From Merluccius polli (lineage: Eukaryota; Chordata; Actinopteri; Gadiformes; Merlucciidae), in the NCBI GenBank assembly GCA_030340625.1, contig JAOPHQ010004293.1:53501-117500 (forward strand): 64,000 bases of DNA, given 5' to 3'. The notes beneath the pieces are model-generated. The model saw only the letters and a program-made list of their open reading frames with translations, made no database searches and had not been told where the DNA came from. The translations under genes were made by a program, and so were the position numbers. Positions 22,401 to 33,872 of this stretch are shown here, one piece after another; position 1 is the first letter of the stretch, and each line of letters opens with the position of its first letter.

Positions 22401-22549
22401 AGTAATGAGTTATGATATTCAAAAAGAAATGTACTCAATTTACCCCTAATAAATGAACATACCACCAAAATAATAATAATCTCACCATCGGTCACTCCAA
22501 TTAGTAATACTCCAGTTAGAAACACAAGCACAGCCGCCATGTTGAGCAT
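19497..22549 (-). CDS. Receptor B1: CD2/SLAM-like Ig receptor with two ITIM-type motifs
   Basis: Exons in transcription order: signal peptide 22486-22549, V-like Ig 21572-21886, C2-like Ig 20987-21244, juxtamembrane a 20787-20909, juxtamembrane b 20468-20584, transmembrane 19926-20027, tail 19497-19684. All are phase 1; the sum is 1167 nt, or 388 residues. Exon 1 encodes a hydrophobic leader beginning MLNMAAVLVFLTGVLLIG. The V domain has ECFGSPGGTV and DRTDDDTYSI but no cysteine at the F-strand position, a CD2-family trait. The C2 exon has paired cysteines and NST/NIT glycosylation sites. The transmembrane core is VVLLLIVALGVYC, followed by lysines. The tail carries VTYADI and VEYGEV, both fitting the ITIM consensus, plus CLYSQP, so recruitment of SH2 phosphatases is plausible. 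Exon b has a slightly weak donor (gtagca) and may be skipped without loss of frame. Confidence 0.82.
20080..20320. repeat. AGTAAAAGTA-rich dispersed repeat in receptor B1
   Basis: The intron between exon b and the transmembrane exon contains many acttgagtaaaagt and aaaagtaaaagtaaaaaagtac motifs, a style of sequence common in dispersed fish repeats. The counterpart in B2 is about 42687-42930. The A genes have a GACA/GATA microsatellite in this region instead. Confidence 0.5.
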
Positions 22550-24886
22550 TTCAACTTCAGTACTGTGGTCTCCGTTGAGTCCACTAATTTCACATGAACC
22601 TGCAACCCAGGCCAGATCAAAATGTCATCGCAAAAGTGGAAGTTGTGCACCGGCTCAGCAATATTTGTATTCACCACAACTGTACTAAAAGGGCCAACAC
22701 CTTATTAGGATGAAGACGCTAAAACAGTATCCGCCTTTTTTAAAGTAAGCATACTGGGCATTTTCTAAGAAAAGAACAAAATAACTGAATAACTGTGACC
22801 CATTTTCTTGTGGTCACATGAGATGGGAAGAAAATGCTCACTTGAATTGTACATTAATAAAACCCTGGGCAGGTTATTGTGAAAGGTTCAAGGTTCAACC
22901 ACCATGCAAGACGCCTTACCCACACTCATCCATGACATGTCATTCAAAGGTGCTTTAGATGAAAGTGCCTGCTAAATCAGTGAACTCACATCAAAGATAG
23001 AATAATAGATGGATAAGGAGCATTATACTATCCTTTTTAACTAGAAAAAAACCTCTTATTTCATATTTTCACTGTGAATGTGATGCAATCGATTTCATTT
23101 TTTGCTGGTGGACTCTTGCTTGTAACTAGTTGTTACAGTTTTGCGTTATCAAAGGCAATCTAAGCCATAAAGGGGAAGTCAGAGACAGTCGAGAACCAAG
23201 CACAACTCATCTGTCTATTTGCAGAGGTTTTAGTGCTTGAACTATTTAAGTGACAAGTGACAAAAAATGAATATTTTCTATAGTTTAGGTCACAAAGGTC
23301 GTGTTTTCCATCTGATTGTCTCTTTTCTTTTACATTTTGGAACATTTAATGTATGTTTAGACCTATATCTTATTACAACAGCACCATCATAATTATTCAA
23401 GTTGGGGTTTACTGTCCCCTATGTTGAAGCAATAGTTTTCCATTATTATATATTATTTTATTTCTATTTTATTTTTCTTTGAAACCTAATCTGGAAAAGA
23501 AGAAATTGACTACGGAAGAATAAATGCTGAAAAATAGCATCATAGCAGTTCAATGAAGTGGCCTTTCAGACGCCAAGAGGGAAGTATCCCTGGCAGTTCA
23601 AAGGTCAACAGTTTGCTGGCACTCTGGCAGTGATGAGTTCATATCCAAAGGCAAGCTGTGCTCAATTTTGACCACAGCTGTAGTTACTGTGTTTCGCCTC
23701 TGTGGGGCGGTATGGCCTGATTATGTAGCACTTAGTAATCAGGGGCAGCAATAGTTTTGTTTTTATTACTGTATTTAGGATTGACAACATCCACACATCC
23801 ACAGAGCTTTTAGAAAGGACAGATGAAAAGTATCGCTTTTCCCCCCCAAAAAATATTATGATTGTGAATTAATCATTTTAAAAATGTTGCGGGGTCTAAA
23901 TGTAATGTTTGTTTGCCTCTGTCTAAGATGTCTGACGTGTGGTTCCCACTGCTAACAAGGCTTGAGAGCCAACAGTATAACGACGTTGGTATCACGTGGT
24001 ATCTCTGTGTCGTCAGCGATCAAAGTTATAGTGTGGAAAAACGTAAATCTATAGGTAATAGAGATACATGTTGCACAATGAATTAATCACTCTACCACGA
24101 AAGATTCACCACTTCACATGACTGAGTCTGTGGTGACAGCAGGTTGTGCAACGAACTGGCGACCACTTGGGGGAGCGCGTGCTTCGAGCAACAGCGGTGT
24201 TATGTCGTGAAAGCAAAGGGGGGGGGCGACATCTAGTGGTGAATGATATCAATAGCACTTTTAAGAAACAATCGTTCAATATAACTAATTGTGAAAAAAA
24301 ATAATCTATCTACTTTGTTACATTTTTGTAACACAATCTGAGCAAGATGTTTAATAGAAACAAAAAGACCTCCCTTCATAACACATTTACTCTTGAGCCT
24401 CACGTTTGTGTTTTGCAATGAACACCATGATCTGACATCAGGATCACAAGGCTACAGATACTCTAACATCTTGAAACCATTCGTTGCAGACACTTGCTCT
24501 CCTCCAGTCCCTTGTTGGCACTGTCACCACTGAAACTACACTTAATCTAACTGTGTTGATGCTTATTGTGTGCTTGCTTCTTCCCCTTTTGTTTAAAAAA
24601 AATACTGTATAACCTGACTACATTTACTGTCCCATTTAGTCTAACTACTAATACAGGAATATAGAACTGGATAATGAAGCTAGTTGTTGTAAGGAATATT
24701 TTTTTCTGTATAGAAACATAAATAACAATGTTGTTTTAATTATTTATAATTGATTCATAATTACCAATTTTTTACTGTTAAATTACAATTTGCTTTTTGT
24801 GTTCTTGTTTTTTATAGAAAAGGTCATGATATGGGTTCAAATGAAATCATGTGATAACAAATGGCTTTTCAGCGAGGCTTTACACA
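22550..24886. other. Upstream flank of receptor B1 and distal part of the duplicated unit
   Basis: To about 23160 this is homologous to the DNA upstream of A1 (8051-8770), so promoter elements would be expected, but I can point to no specific site. It contains the SINE remnant at 22861-22985. Bases 23500-23635 resemble the receptor 3' flank again, and 23645-24886 recur at 54027-55083. No coding exon is evident. Confidence 0.6.
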
Positions 24887-25310
24887 CAACAGGTGCAGCA
24901 ACAACATCACACCAGTCAGAGGTGCAGATTAAAAGCTCACCTCCATCGGTAACCAAGAAGACCTCAATCAGTGAGTACCAGGCGGATCAGTTCCACAGAA
25001 CTTCCAACCGCCTAGGAGGACGTCTGGGAAGGGAGGGGGGTGTCCTTATAAGCGGCACTCGTCTCGGCCCCAGTGAAGTAAAAGATCCTGAAAGCATATA
25101 GGGAGGTACTGTGAAACCGTCAAGGAAACACCGTGGCATCCTTCTAGAAGGATGGGATGTGGTATGCACAGCCGATGGAGTCATCAACGTCACCGCAGTG
25201 AACCTGGAGATTCCACAGTTTACCCCAGTTTCCGATCTGCACCCGGTACCATCATGGTAACCATGACGATGAGATATTGGATGCTTGGGAAGTTGGGAGG
25301 TCAGTTGGGA
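24887..25310 (+). other. Junction segment between copies, with unexplained short reading frames
   Basis: This segment directly precedes copy 2. The frame 24790-25101 is open and, after one stop, the frame 25102-25260 is open for 52 codons and reads like real protein (for example EGWDVVCTADGVINVT). I cannot assign it; a fragment of a retroelement envelope or other viral-type protein is possible. Short repeats of gttggga occur at 25289-25317, right at the duplication boundary. Confidence 0.35.
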
Positions 25311-27524
25311 GTTGGGAACAAATTGGGAGGTCCTCCAGAGTCTGGTTGAATGATGATTACATGACTGACACATACACGGCGGGGGTCTACCTGGAATCCT
25401 TGTTAGTGTTGAAAGATTGAAAAATATTGTTTTAAGTTTATGTGCCTTCTGAAGAAGCGATGCCAGTATGTTCATTTTAGGGATCCTCTTTTAGATACTT
25501 AAATCAAAAGGCACCTACTTGCTTTAAGTTTATGTTCATGGTACATGTATAAGGCTCCAGGTAGGGACAATTGCTTATAGTTTACTTACGGTATTGGTAA
25601 ATGCTCATTGCTTAAAGTTTGAAATAGGTGTTTGTTGTTTTCATTCCTTTTTAGTCTCCCTCAGGTCTTAAACTAGAGGAAGTACAATCCCTGTTCTTGG
25701 AGGTAAGGGCAATTGTGGGGGAATTGTAAAATATTCAAATTCTGACACAGCAAATCTTGAAATGATAGCATTCGGAGCTAAGGCTTATACGAAAAGTATT
25801 ATTCACAACTCCTGTCTGTTTGTTATTATTTTAGAATAAAAGAGGGCAACTGAGTTGTGTCTGGTATATCAATATGAACTTGGTATTATGCTTTATTATG
25901 TTTGTGTGTTGGTAACTGTCCCTTCCTCCTATCAGTATAAAATGTACAAACTAGGATCTCTAGTATCCCTTGTGCCTGCTTGACCTGTCCTAGTACATTG
26001 TTTACTTCTCCTGATACTCATGTCGCTCATGATGTTATCTGGGGGGTTTTGATACTGTATAAATATGTGTCAAAGACCTGAATAACCCGAAGCATTGTGA
26101 TTTCAAACAGTATATCTCGGCCCACAGTACCCACTGTCTCGGCTCACTTTGTTTCCCGGACGTCCGTAAGCTTCCAGGGTTCGAAAAAAGATAGATGACT
26201 CCATCCAAATAGACAACAGAGAAAAATATCACAACATATATGCATATATTTATTAATATATATTTGTACTCAAAATATATTTAATATCATATATCAAAAA
26301 TTTGATATATTAGATGTTAAATACTTTATCCTCACTGGATGCAAAGGCAAAATAACGTGCTTAATTTTGACCTAAATTGTAGTTGCTGTGTTTAGCCTCT
26401 ATGGGACAGTGTTGCATTTATAAAAGTGGCATTTATTTGTAGGCCTATAGCAATCTATTAACAATTACACTAGACTATTTTTTAGAAATAGGAATATAAA
26501 CCGGTCACTATAACGACTTGTAAAAAACTCAAATCTACTTTTTTACTTCAAAACAATAAGTGCGATATATTTAATAGAAATCACGCACTTACCATTCATC
26601 AGTTACCATCAATCTCCTCAACTCAAATCAGAAGACCCCCACACACACTATAGGATAGACGGATAGGAAAGATGTCCCTGTTCTATATCTGTATATGTGT
26701 GTGCCTGGATCTCCCTTAGCCTTTATCCGGGAGTGCCGGGACTGTCGTTTTATAACAGTGCTTGTTCTGTATCACAGTAAAATATGACTTTTATGTTTCA
26801 ATAAATGGCAAAATAAGCAGATAATCTGGTGAACGAGGGGCAGCACAATGTCTTGTCTAGTGGTAGCCTACTGCAGTCAGTTGGTGTTTCGACATTGTAA
26901 AATAGCGCCTCCAAATGTCAATTTACAGTGTCGTAACTTTAAGGATGCAGAGCACAAAAAACACAATACAATCTGATTAAAAATACTATATTTAGACTCA
27001 GATTCAAATCATACTGAGACGTATCCAAACAAGTTACACATGCATTATAGTAGTTTCAGGAACACAGCTTTCAGAATGATTCGCTCGTATCAGTGTCTAT
27101 CCAACATTGTACGCTGGAAGCCACATAAAGACATAAAAACTACAGAGGAAAGAGTTAATACTATTACTAATATTTAAATAAATGGAGGTGATGTAGGTCT
27201 ATTATGGAAACTACACGTTTTAAACTACATGTGAAGCGCTTCATGAACATACAAATAAACGTAAAAACGGAAGAATAAAGGCTAAAAATAGCAACATAGC
27301 GGTTCAATGAAGTGGCCTTTCAGTCGCCATGAGGGAAGTGTCCCTGGCAGTTCAAAGGTCAACAGGCTGCTGGCACTCTGGCTAAAGCGCTGTCTACACG
27401 TCATACTGTGTGTTTACAGCTTTTAGGGCCTCATCCTTCGGGGCCGAGAGTACAAACAGTCATCCATATTAGTTTCAACCGTCTGCCTGCCACCTGGACC
27501 ACCTTGACCCGCCCGTCCTCCACC
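25311..27524. other. Gene-free DNA downstream of receptor A2
   Basis: Near-identical to 1-2171. Most differences are single-base run lengths, shorter here. No gene is evident. Confidence 0.7.
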
Positions 27525-30500
27525 TCACTCTCCCTCCGCTTTCTCTGCCTCCCCTGAGACGTAGTTAACGTAGACTACATCGCCATCTTCTGCATTGGAG
27601 GACAGCGGGACGAATGAACAGGCAGGGGAGAAAATTAGATAACAACAAGAAGGGCAATAAAGTGCGCGTTTAACAGTTGTCGCAAAGAGCCGGATGTTTT
27701 GTACCTTGAGGTTTTGAGGTTCCCTTTTTCTTTAGTGCACAGTAAACTCCCAATGCAACTAGGAGCAGCGCCATCACTGACAGAGAACGAGCTATTATGG
27801 AGATATGCCCTGTGACAAAGAAAATGATGGCACGGAGGACAAAAATGTATACCGTACATATATATATATAAACATTGTTATACATACATGTATATAGACA
27901 GACAGACAGACAGACAGACAGATAGATAGATAGATAGATAGATAGATACTCTAAAATACGACTTAAGTACTGTAACAAAGTATTCATAGGCTAGGCTACT
28001 GCGTTACTTTACAACACTGGTTATATAACGGGTAAGCAGACTGGTGTTATTACCTTCACGTCTCATTAACATAATTAATTTAGTTTGCTTACCCGTTTTA
28101 TTGTCATTGTCTGGTTCCTCAGTCGGTGTTGTCTCAATGCATAAGGTATTGTTGTCTTTATGCACCCACTGTGATATATGTGTCCCATTAGATGTGCAGT
28201 TTACATATATGAAGCCTATGAGAGACAAAGGTCACAGCCTAGGTCAAGCAATATTCATTTCATTCATTTCCCTCATTGTGTTTTTCACTCACCGCCACAC
28301 ACAGACAAGGTTTGGTTTGCCGTGGCTTCGCTGACGTCGTTGCAGACCGAGCATGAGAGCAGTCCCGACAGGCCCAGCTTCAGAGTGATGTTGCTAGTGG
28401 TGCTGTTTCCAGAGAGGAGATGCGTGTCATTCAGCGGGTGTCCGTCTAGACTCCAGCGGTAGCGAGGTCTGTCCCCCCCAGCAGAGCAGGACACCCTCTG
28501 CTCTCCACCGGACAGACACTGCCAGGACAGGCGGGGAGAGGAGACCGGTGCTATAGGGACAACCACCTGATGAGAGCAGTCTTACTACTTGACAGAACCT
28601 GAAACCTTCTGGTATTCAACCAGCCTTTATAAACTTGATTTCATGAAATTATAATTAGATTAAACTTCAAACATTAAAACATTCACAAAGTACAGTATAG
28701 CATGTGACATTACCAATAATATTAATACTGAGCCTGAGAGGCAACACTGCTTCTATAACAGCTATGAAGTCAGAGGTTATAGTCCTTAATGACTGGTGGT
28801 GAAGCTGCTGTCTCCCTCTAATCTGTAGTCCTGTTTACCAGTAGACCATGCATTACATGTTACTGAAATACTGATATAGTTACTCACCTTGAATGGATAC
28901 TTTGAATTTTGTATGTACTACTTGAACTCCGTAGTCATTAAATATTTCAATTGAATATGTATCATCGTCTGTCCTGTCGATGTCCTTTATAGTAAATATT
29001 CCAGTAATGACATTAAATGAATATCGAGTGTGGTTTACTAGACTAGTTCCACTGACTATAATAATAGTGTTGTTTTTCTTCAGTGTGTAGGGCCGGTCCT
29101 GTAGGAACTGAGTCACCAGCAGGACATCCACGGTTCCTCCAGGAGAGCCAAAGCACTCGGTTGTGATGTGTGGCTGTGTGGCGTTGCAGAAGATCTCCAC
29201 ACCTGGACGTTTTCAGAAGACAATACAACAACACAGGAGATATATCTCACTCAGATTCACAGATCACTCTCTTACTGTCACTATAAAACTCTTGTATTAC
29301 TATCACTATAAAACTCTCGTATTACTATTACTATAATAACTCTTGTGTTATTATTACTATAAAAACTCTTGTATTATCATTACTATAATAACTCTCGTAT
29401 TACTATTACTATAAAAACTCTTGTGTTATTATTACTATAAAAACTCTCGTATTACTATTACTATAATAACTCTTATTACTATTATTATAAACACTCTCGT
29501 ATTACTATTACTATAAAAACTATTATTACTATTATTATAATAACTCTTGTATTACTATTACTAAAAGAGGGATTGACATTTTGAATAAAATATTAGCCAT
29601 TGCAGAGAGGGGACATTGTACTTCCACATGTTGAATGTTAAAACATTTCAATATTTCAATATTGTTAGATTTGATTTACGTTTAATTTTCGTTATGATTT
29701 TCATACAAATGAAAATGCACTCTTGATAATGTGATGCAGCTGTGTCCTCCATAACAGATTATTTCATATTGTGGGGAAGTCACAGATCTAAAAGGCTGAG
29801 TAATGAGTTATGATTTTCAAAAAGAAATGTTCTCAATTTACCCCTAATAAATGAACATACCACCAAAATAATTTTGTTTTAACCCTACAAATGTTGAAAA
29901 ACAACTACTAATGTTAAAACAAATAGGCCAAACTAGAATACCATAGCTGACTACATTATATAAAATACATTATGATTTAATAGAAGAGTAATGTCATAAT
30001 ACTATAACCAAATTATAACTTTTTATTCTCTACTAGAGAGGGTAGAAGAGGAGGAGGTACAGCATCAATTATAGAGGATTCATTGAACTCAAACGGAGTG
30101 TTTTTTAACAGTTATGCATCATTTGAATACCATGCCTTTACTTTTAGCAGTCCTCCAATTCTTGGCGTCACTGTTTACAGACCACCCCATTACTCGAGCT
30201 CTTTTATCAGTGAATTTTCAGAACTTTTATCTATTATTCACACCTCTTTTAGCAGGATTTTAATAACTGGTGATTTTAATTTACACGTCGACGACACCTC
30301 GGATCCAATATCCAGAGAGTTTTTAAATCTTTTAAGTTGTCTTGATTTTAAGCAGCACGTCGCACAGCCAACTCACAACAGAGGACACACCCTGGACCTG
30401 GTCATAACCCATGGCCTGTCCATCGGTGTGTCCTCTGTTGTCGACCTGGCTGTGTCTGACCATTACTGTGTGTTTTTTAGCATCACCAGTTTTAACCGAG

Positions 30501-33111
30501 AGGAGGCCCCAGTGAGAACAGTGAGGAGGCGCTATCTTACTTCTGAAGTGGCTGCAAATTTTATGGAGATTTTACAGAGCACTCCTGCTGAAATTTTACC
30601 TGCACCTTGTGATTTTATTGTTGATCATTTTAACAGTAGACTGAAGTCAACTCTGGACTCAGTAGCTCCACTTTTAACTAAAACAGTAAAAAGAAAACCA
30701 ACACCCCCGTGGAGAAAAAACAATGAAATCAATGAACTGAAAAGAAAATGCAGGAGTGCCGAGAGAAGATGGAGGAAAAGTAAACTGACAATTCATTACC
30801 AGATTTTATGTCAACAACTAAAAACTTACAATAATACAGTCAAAAAGGCACGAATTTCCCATTTTTCAAAACTCATCACCATCAATAAAAACAACCCCCG
30901 GTTCCTCTTCTCCACTTTTAATGTTTTAACAGGTGCTAATTCTAATAACGTTTTTAAGACACCAACAGATGATCTTTGTGAGAACTTTGCAGACCACTTC
31001 AGAACCAAAATCAAGGACATCAGATCCTGCCTTTTATCCCATCAAGTTTTATCTGTTGACACTGAACTGTTGTCCTTGCCTGAGGAAACACTGGAGAGTT
31101 TTGCCCTGGTTGATGCAAGGACGCTTGGTCGAGTTTTCTCCCAAGTAAACCCAACAACCTGCCTTTTAGATCCCATTCCCACATCACTCTTAAAATCGTT
31201 TTATGGATTCTTCGAGGAACAGTTTTTAAACATCATGAATTGCTCTCTTCAGACGGGTGTCTTCCCCACCGCCTTTAAAACAGCGGTGGTGAAGCCCCTT
31301 CTGAAGAAGAGCAATTTAGATCCAAGTGTTCTTAATAACTACCGACCTGTATCCAACTTATCATTTTTAAGTAAAGTTTTAGAAAAACTGGTTTCTAACC
31401 AAGTTAATGACTTTTTAAACAGAAAGAACATTTCAGAAAAGCATCAGTCTGGTTTTAGGAAATACCACAGTACCGAGACAGCACTTTTAAAGATTTTAAA
31501 CGACATCAGGTGGAATTTAGATAATAAAAAGCTCACAGTGTTGGTTCTACTGGATCTAAGCGCCGCTTTTGATACAGTAGACCATCACATTTTATTAAAT
31601 AGGCTTAGACACCTGGTGGGCCTCTCTGGTACTGTTTTTAACTGGTTTTGTTCTTATCTCACAGACCGATGCTTTTATGTAAGTATGGATACATGTTCCT
31701 CGGAAATCCATGAAATTGGATGTGGGGTTCCCCAAGGGTCAATTTTAGGTCCACTTCTTTTTAATCTGTACATGCTGCCCCTTGGGGACGTCATCAGGAG
31801 GCACGGCATCAGCTTCCATAGTTATGCTGACGATACGCAACTGTACATCGCTGTGTCTCCTGATGACACTGGGCCAATTGATGCCCTTTTTAACTGCATT
31901 TTAGACATCAAGTCATGGATGGCAGTGAATTTCCTACAGCTCAACCAGGACAAAACTGAGGTTTTAGTCATTGGTCCTGAAGGCCAGAGAGAGAAACTTT
32001 TACCAAAACTACAGGATCTTAAACCAACACAGTCAGTAAAAAATCTGGGCGTGATTTTTGACTCTGAGCTGAATTTTCTTCCACATATCAAAAATATGAC
32101 AAAAATAGGTTTTTATCATCTTAAAAACATAGCCAGAGTCCGCCCGTTTCTCTCTCAGGCCAGTACGGAGGTGCTGATGCATGCTTTTATCACCTGTCGA
32201 TTAGATTATTGTAATGCCTTGCTCTCTGGTCTTCCCAAAAAGAGTATTTTTAATCTCCAATTATTACAGAACTCAGCCGCACGAGTGCTGACGAGGACCA
32301 GAGGGCGGGAGCATATTACGCCAGTTTTAGAGTCGTTGCATTGGCTCCCCGTACGCTTCAGGATCGATTTTAAGGTCCTTTTAATAGTTTTTAAATGTCT
32401 TAACGGCCTTGCGCCCTCTTATTTATCTGACCTGCTTTTACCATATCAACCCTCGCGGACCCTGAGGTCCTCCGGCACCGGCCTTTTATCCATACCAAAA
32501 CCCAGAACCAAAACCCACGGTGAGGCGGCTTTTAGCTATTATGGCCCCCACCTGTGGAACAGCCTGCCGGAGAGCCTCAGGACCGCAGAGACAGTTGATA
32601 TTTTTAAGGGAAGGTTAAAAACACACCTTTTTAGTCAGGCTTTTAACTAGAACTAGATCTTAAATTCTTCTTATGGTTCTATCTTATTTTCTGCTTCTAT
32701 CTTGCTTTTAAATATGTTATTAACCTTAAATAATTTTACTTGTTTTACTTATTTTATTTATTATCTTACATATTTTTATCTTTTCAAACTGTCCATTCTG
32801 TTAACTAAATTTTATTTATTTATTTATTTTCCAATGTTTTTATCCTATCTTATGTTTTTAGTTTTTAGCTTTAACTCCAGTGTTCCTCAGGGGGGTCGTC
32901 CACGCTGGGATCAGTGTCTGGGCTGCTGCTGGGGGCGCTGTCCCTGGGTCCCTTCGGCTCCGCTGGCTGTGGTCTGTCGGGGTCGGGGTGCCTGGGAGCT
33001 GGTGCCCCCGGTGGCACGGCCTGCCGCTCCTCCCAGTGTGGACGGCCCCAAAGATGGCGCTTCCTCAATCCTCAGTGTCATGCCATGGCCCCATAGTGTC
33101 AGTAGTGAGAG

Positions 33112-33153
<42 letters not shown>

Positions 33154-33346
33154 AGGGAGGGGTTTTACTTGTAATTGTTTTTCTGTTTCTATTTTTTGTG
33201 TGTGTAAAGCACTTTGTGTTGCATTTCCGATGTATGAAAGGTGCTCTATAAATAAAGATTGATTGATTGATAATAATCTCACCATCGGTCACTCCAATTA
33301 GTAACACTCCAGTTAGAAACACAAGCACAGCCGCCATGTTGAGCAT
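27525..33346 (-). CDS. Receptor A2: CD2/SLAM-like Ig receptor with short tail lacking ITIMs
   Basis: Exons in transcription order: signal peptide 33283-33346, V-like Ig 28888-29202, C2-like Ig 28293-28550, juxtamembrane 28093-28215, transmembrane 27705-27809, tail 27525-27589. All junctions are GT/AG and phase 1; the sum is 930 nt, or 309 residues, fully open. The V domain has the same CD2-type features as B1. The transmembrane core is VMALLLVALGVYC followed by KKKG. The tail uses an acceptor 3' of the B position and runs EDGDVVYVNYVSGEAEKAEG before a stop. It has tyrosines (one in a Y-x-N context) but no ITIM. Sequence after the stop still aligns with the B tail, where the second ITIM tyrosine position reads Asp (VEDGRV). 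It could be an activating or non-signalling partner of B, but that is inference. Confidence 0.82.
27896..27948. repeat. (GACA)n(GATA)n microsatellite in receptor A2
   Basis: Compound tetranucleotide repeat between the transmembrane and juxtamembrane exons, near the place where B genes have exon b. The same repeat is at 2597-2646 in A1. Confidence 0.95.
30001..33271 (+). mobile_element. L2-type non-LTR retrotransposon (5' truncated), copy 2
   Basis: Same insertion as at 4703-7976, with identical boundaries relative to gtcataat and the intron-1 splice donor, so it predates the 25 kb duplication. The attg-repeat tail ends about 11 bases from the end of exon 1. Confidence 0.9.
30035..32650 (+). 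CDS. L2 LINE ORF2 (partial endonuclease, reverse transcriptase), copy 2
   Basis: The translation is indistinguishable by eye from the copy at 4737-7352. Endonuclease C-half, reverse transcriptase with YADD, and the conserved C-terminal region are present; the endonuclease N-terminus is absent. The frame is open throughout. Confidence 0.92.
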   Translation, partial: REGRRGGGTASIIEDSLNSNGVFFNSYASFEYHAFTFSSPPILGVTVYRPPHYSSSFISEFSELLSIIHTSFSRILITGDFNLHVDDTSDPISREFLNLLSCLDFKQHVAQPTHNRGHTLDLVITHGLSIGVSSVVDLAVSDHYCVFFSITSFNREEAPVRTVRRRYLTSEVAANFMEILQSTPAEILPAPCDFIVDHFNSRLKSTLDSVAPLLTKTVKRKPTPPWRKNNEINELKRKCRSAERRWRKSKLTIHYQILCQQLKTYNNTVKKARISHFSKLITINKNNPRFLFSTFNVLTGANSNNVFKTPTDDLCENFADHFRTKIKDIRSCLLSHQVLSVDTELLSLPEETLESFALVDARTLGRVFSQVNPTTCLLDPIPTSLLKSFYGFFEEQFLNIMNCSLQTGVFPTAFKTAVVKPLLKKSNLDPSVLNNYRPVSNLSFLSKVLEKLVSNQVNDFLNRKNISEKHQSGFRKYHSTETALLKILNDIRWNLDNKKLTVLVLLDLSAAFDTVDHHILLNRLRHLVGLSGTVFNWFCSYLTDRCFYVSMDTCSSEIHEIGCGVPQGSILGPLLFNLYMLPLGDVIRRHGISFHSYADDTQLYIAVSPDDTGPIDALFNCILDIKSWMAVNFLQLNQDKTEVLVIGPEGQREKLLPKLQDLKPTQSVKNLGVIFDSELNFLPHIKNMTKIGFYHLKNIARVRPFLSQASTEVLMHAFITCRLDYCNALLSGLPKKSIFNLQLLQNSAARVLTRTRGREHITPVLESLHWLPVRFRIDFKVLLIVFKCLNGLAPSYLSDLLLPYQPSRTLRSSGTGLLSIPKPRTKTHGEAAFSYYGPHLWNSLPESLRTAETVDIFKGRLKTHLFSQAFN

Positions 33347-33736
33347 TTCAACTTCAGTACTGTGGTCTCAGTTGAGTCCACTAATTGAGCCTGTTTACAG
33401 GAACCTGCAGCCCAGTCTGTATGAGACCGAAATGTCATCGCAAAAGTGGAAGTTGTGCAACGGCTCAGCAATATTTGTATTCACCACAATTTTACTAAAA
33501 GGGCCAGTACCTTATTAGGATGAAGACGTTAAAACAGTAGCCGACTGTTTCAAAGTAAGAGAAGCATACTGGGCATCTTCTAAGATGCAATAATAATACG
33601 AAGAAATTAGGAAATTAATTATGAGTTCATATTAACCTTTTCAAAATAACTATGAATAACTGTGTGACCCATTGTCTTGTGTCATTTGAATTTGGTCTCA
33701 TGAGGTAAATATGATGGGGAGAAAACGCTCAAACCC

Positions 33737-33872
33737 CTGGCTAGGTTGGTATGGTGGTCAGGGTGTTGGTCTCCCAGCTAACGCTTCAGGATTCAAACAT
33801 CATGCAAGACGCCACACACTCATCCATGTTACTCTCGGCAGCTTTAGATGAAAGTGTCCGCTGAATGAGTGA
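33737..33872 (+). repeat. tRNA-like SINE remnant upstream of receptor A2
   Basis: Copy-2 counterpart of the SINE at 8442-8577, apparently unchanged. Confidence 0.6.

Larger units (their letters stand above)
1..25310. repeat. Tandem segmental duplication, copy 1
   Basis: This block holds receptor A1, its L2 LINE, a degenerate retrovirus and receptor B1. It is repeated from 25311 in the same orientation; the first ten bases, gttgggaaca, recur at 25311-25320. The offset between copies drifts from 25310 at the start to 25298 at the LINE, 25295 through 8-10.3 kb and about 25285-25290 near 13-14 kb, which reflects small indels. A 2.67 kb element at 15007-17675 is present only here. The true left boundary is unknown because the match begins at the first base of the window. 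Confidence 0.95.

Noticed and set aside
19497..22549. Novel immune-type receptor (NITR) or T-cell receptor identity
   Set aside because: There is no J-like FGxG motif after the V domain and the V domain lacks the canonical disulfide; CD2/SLAM style fits better.
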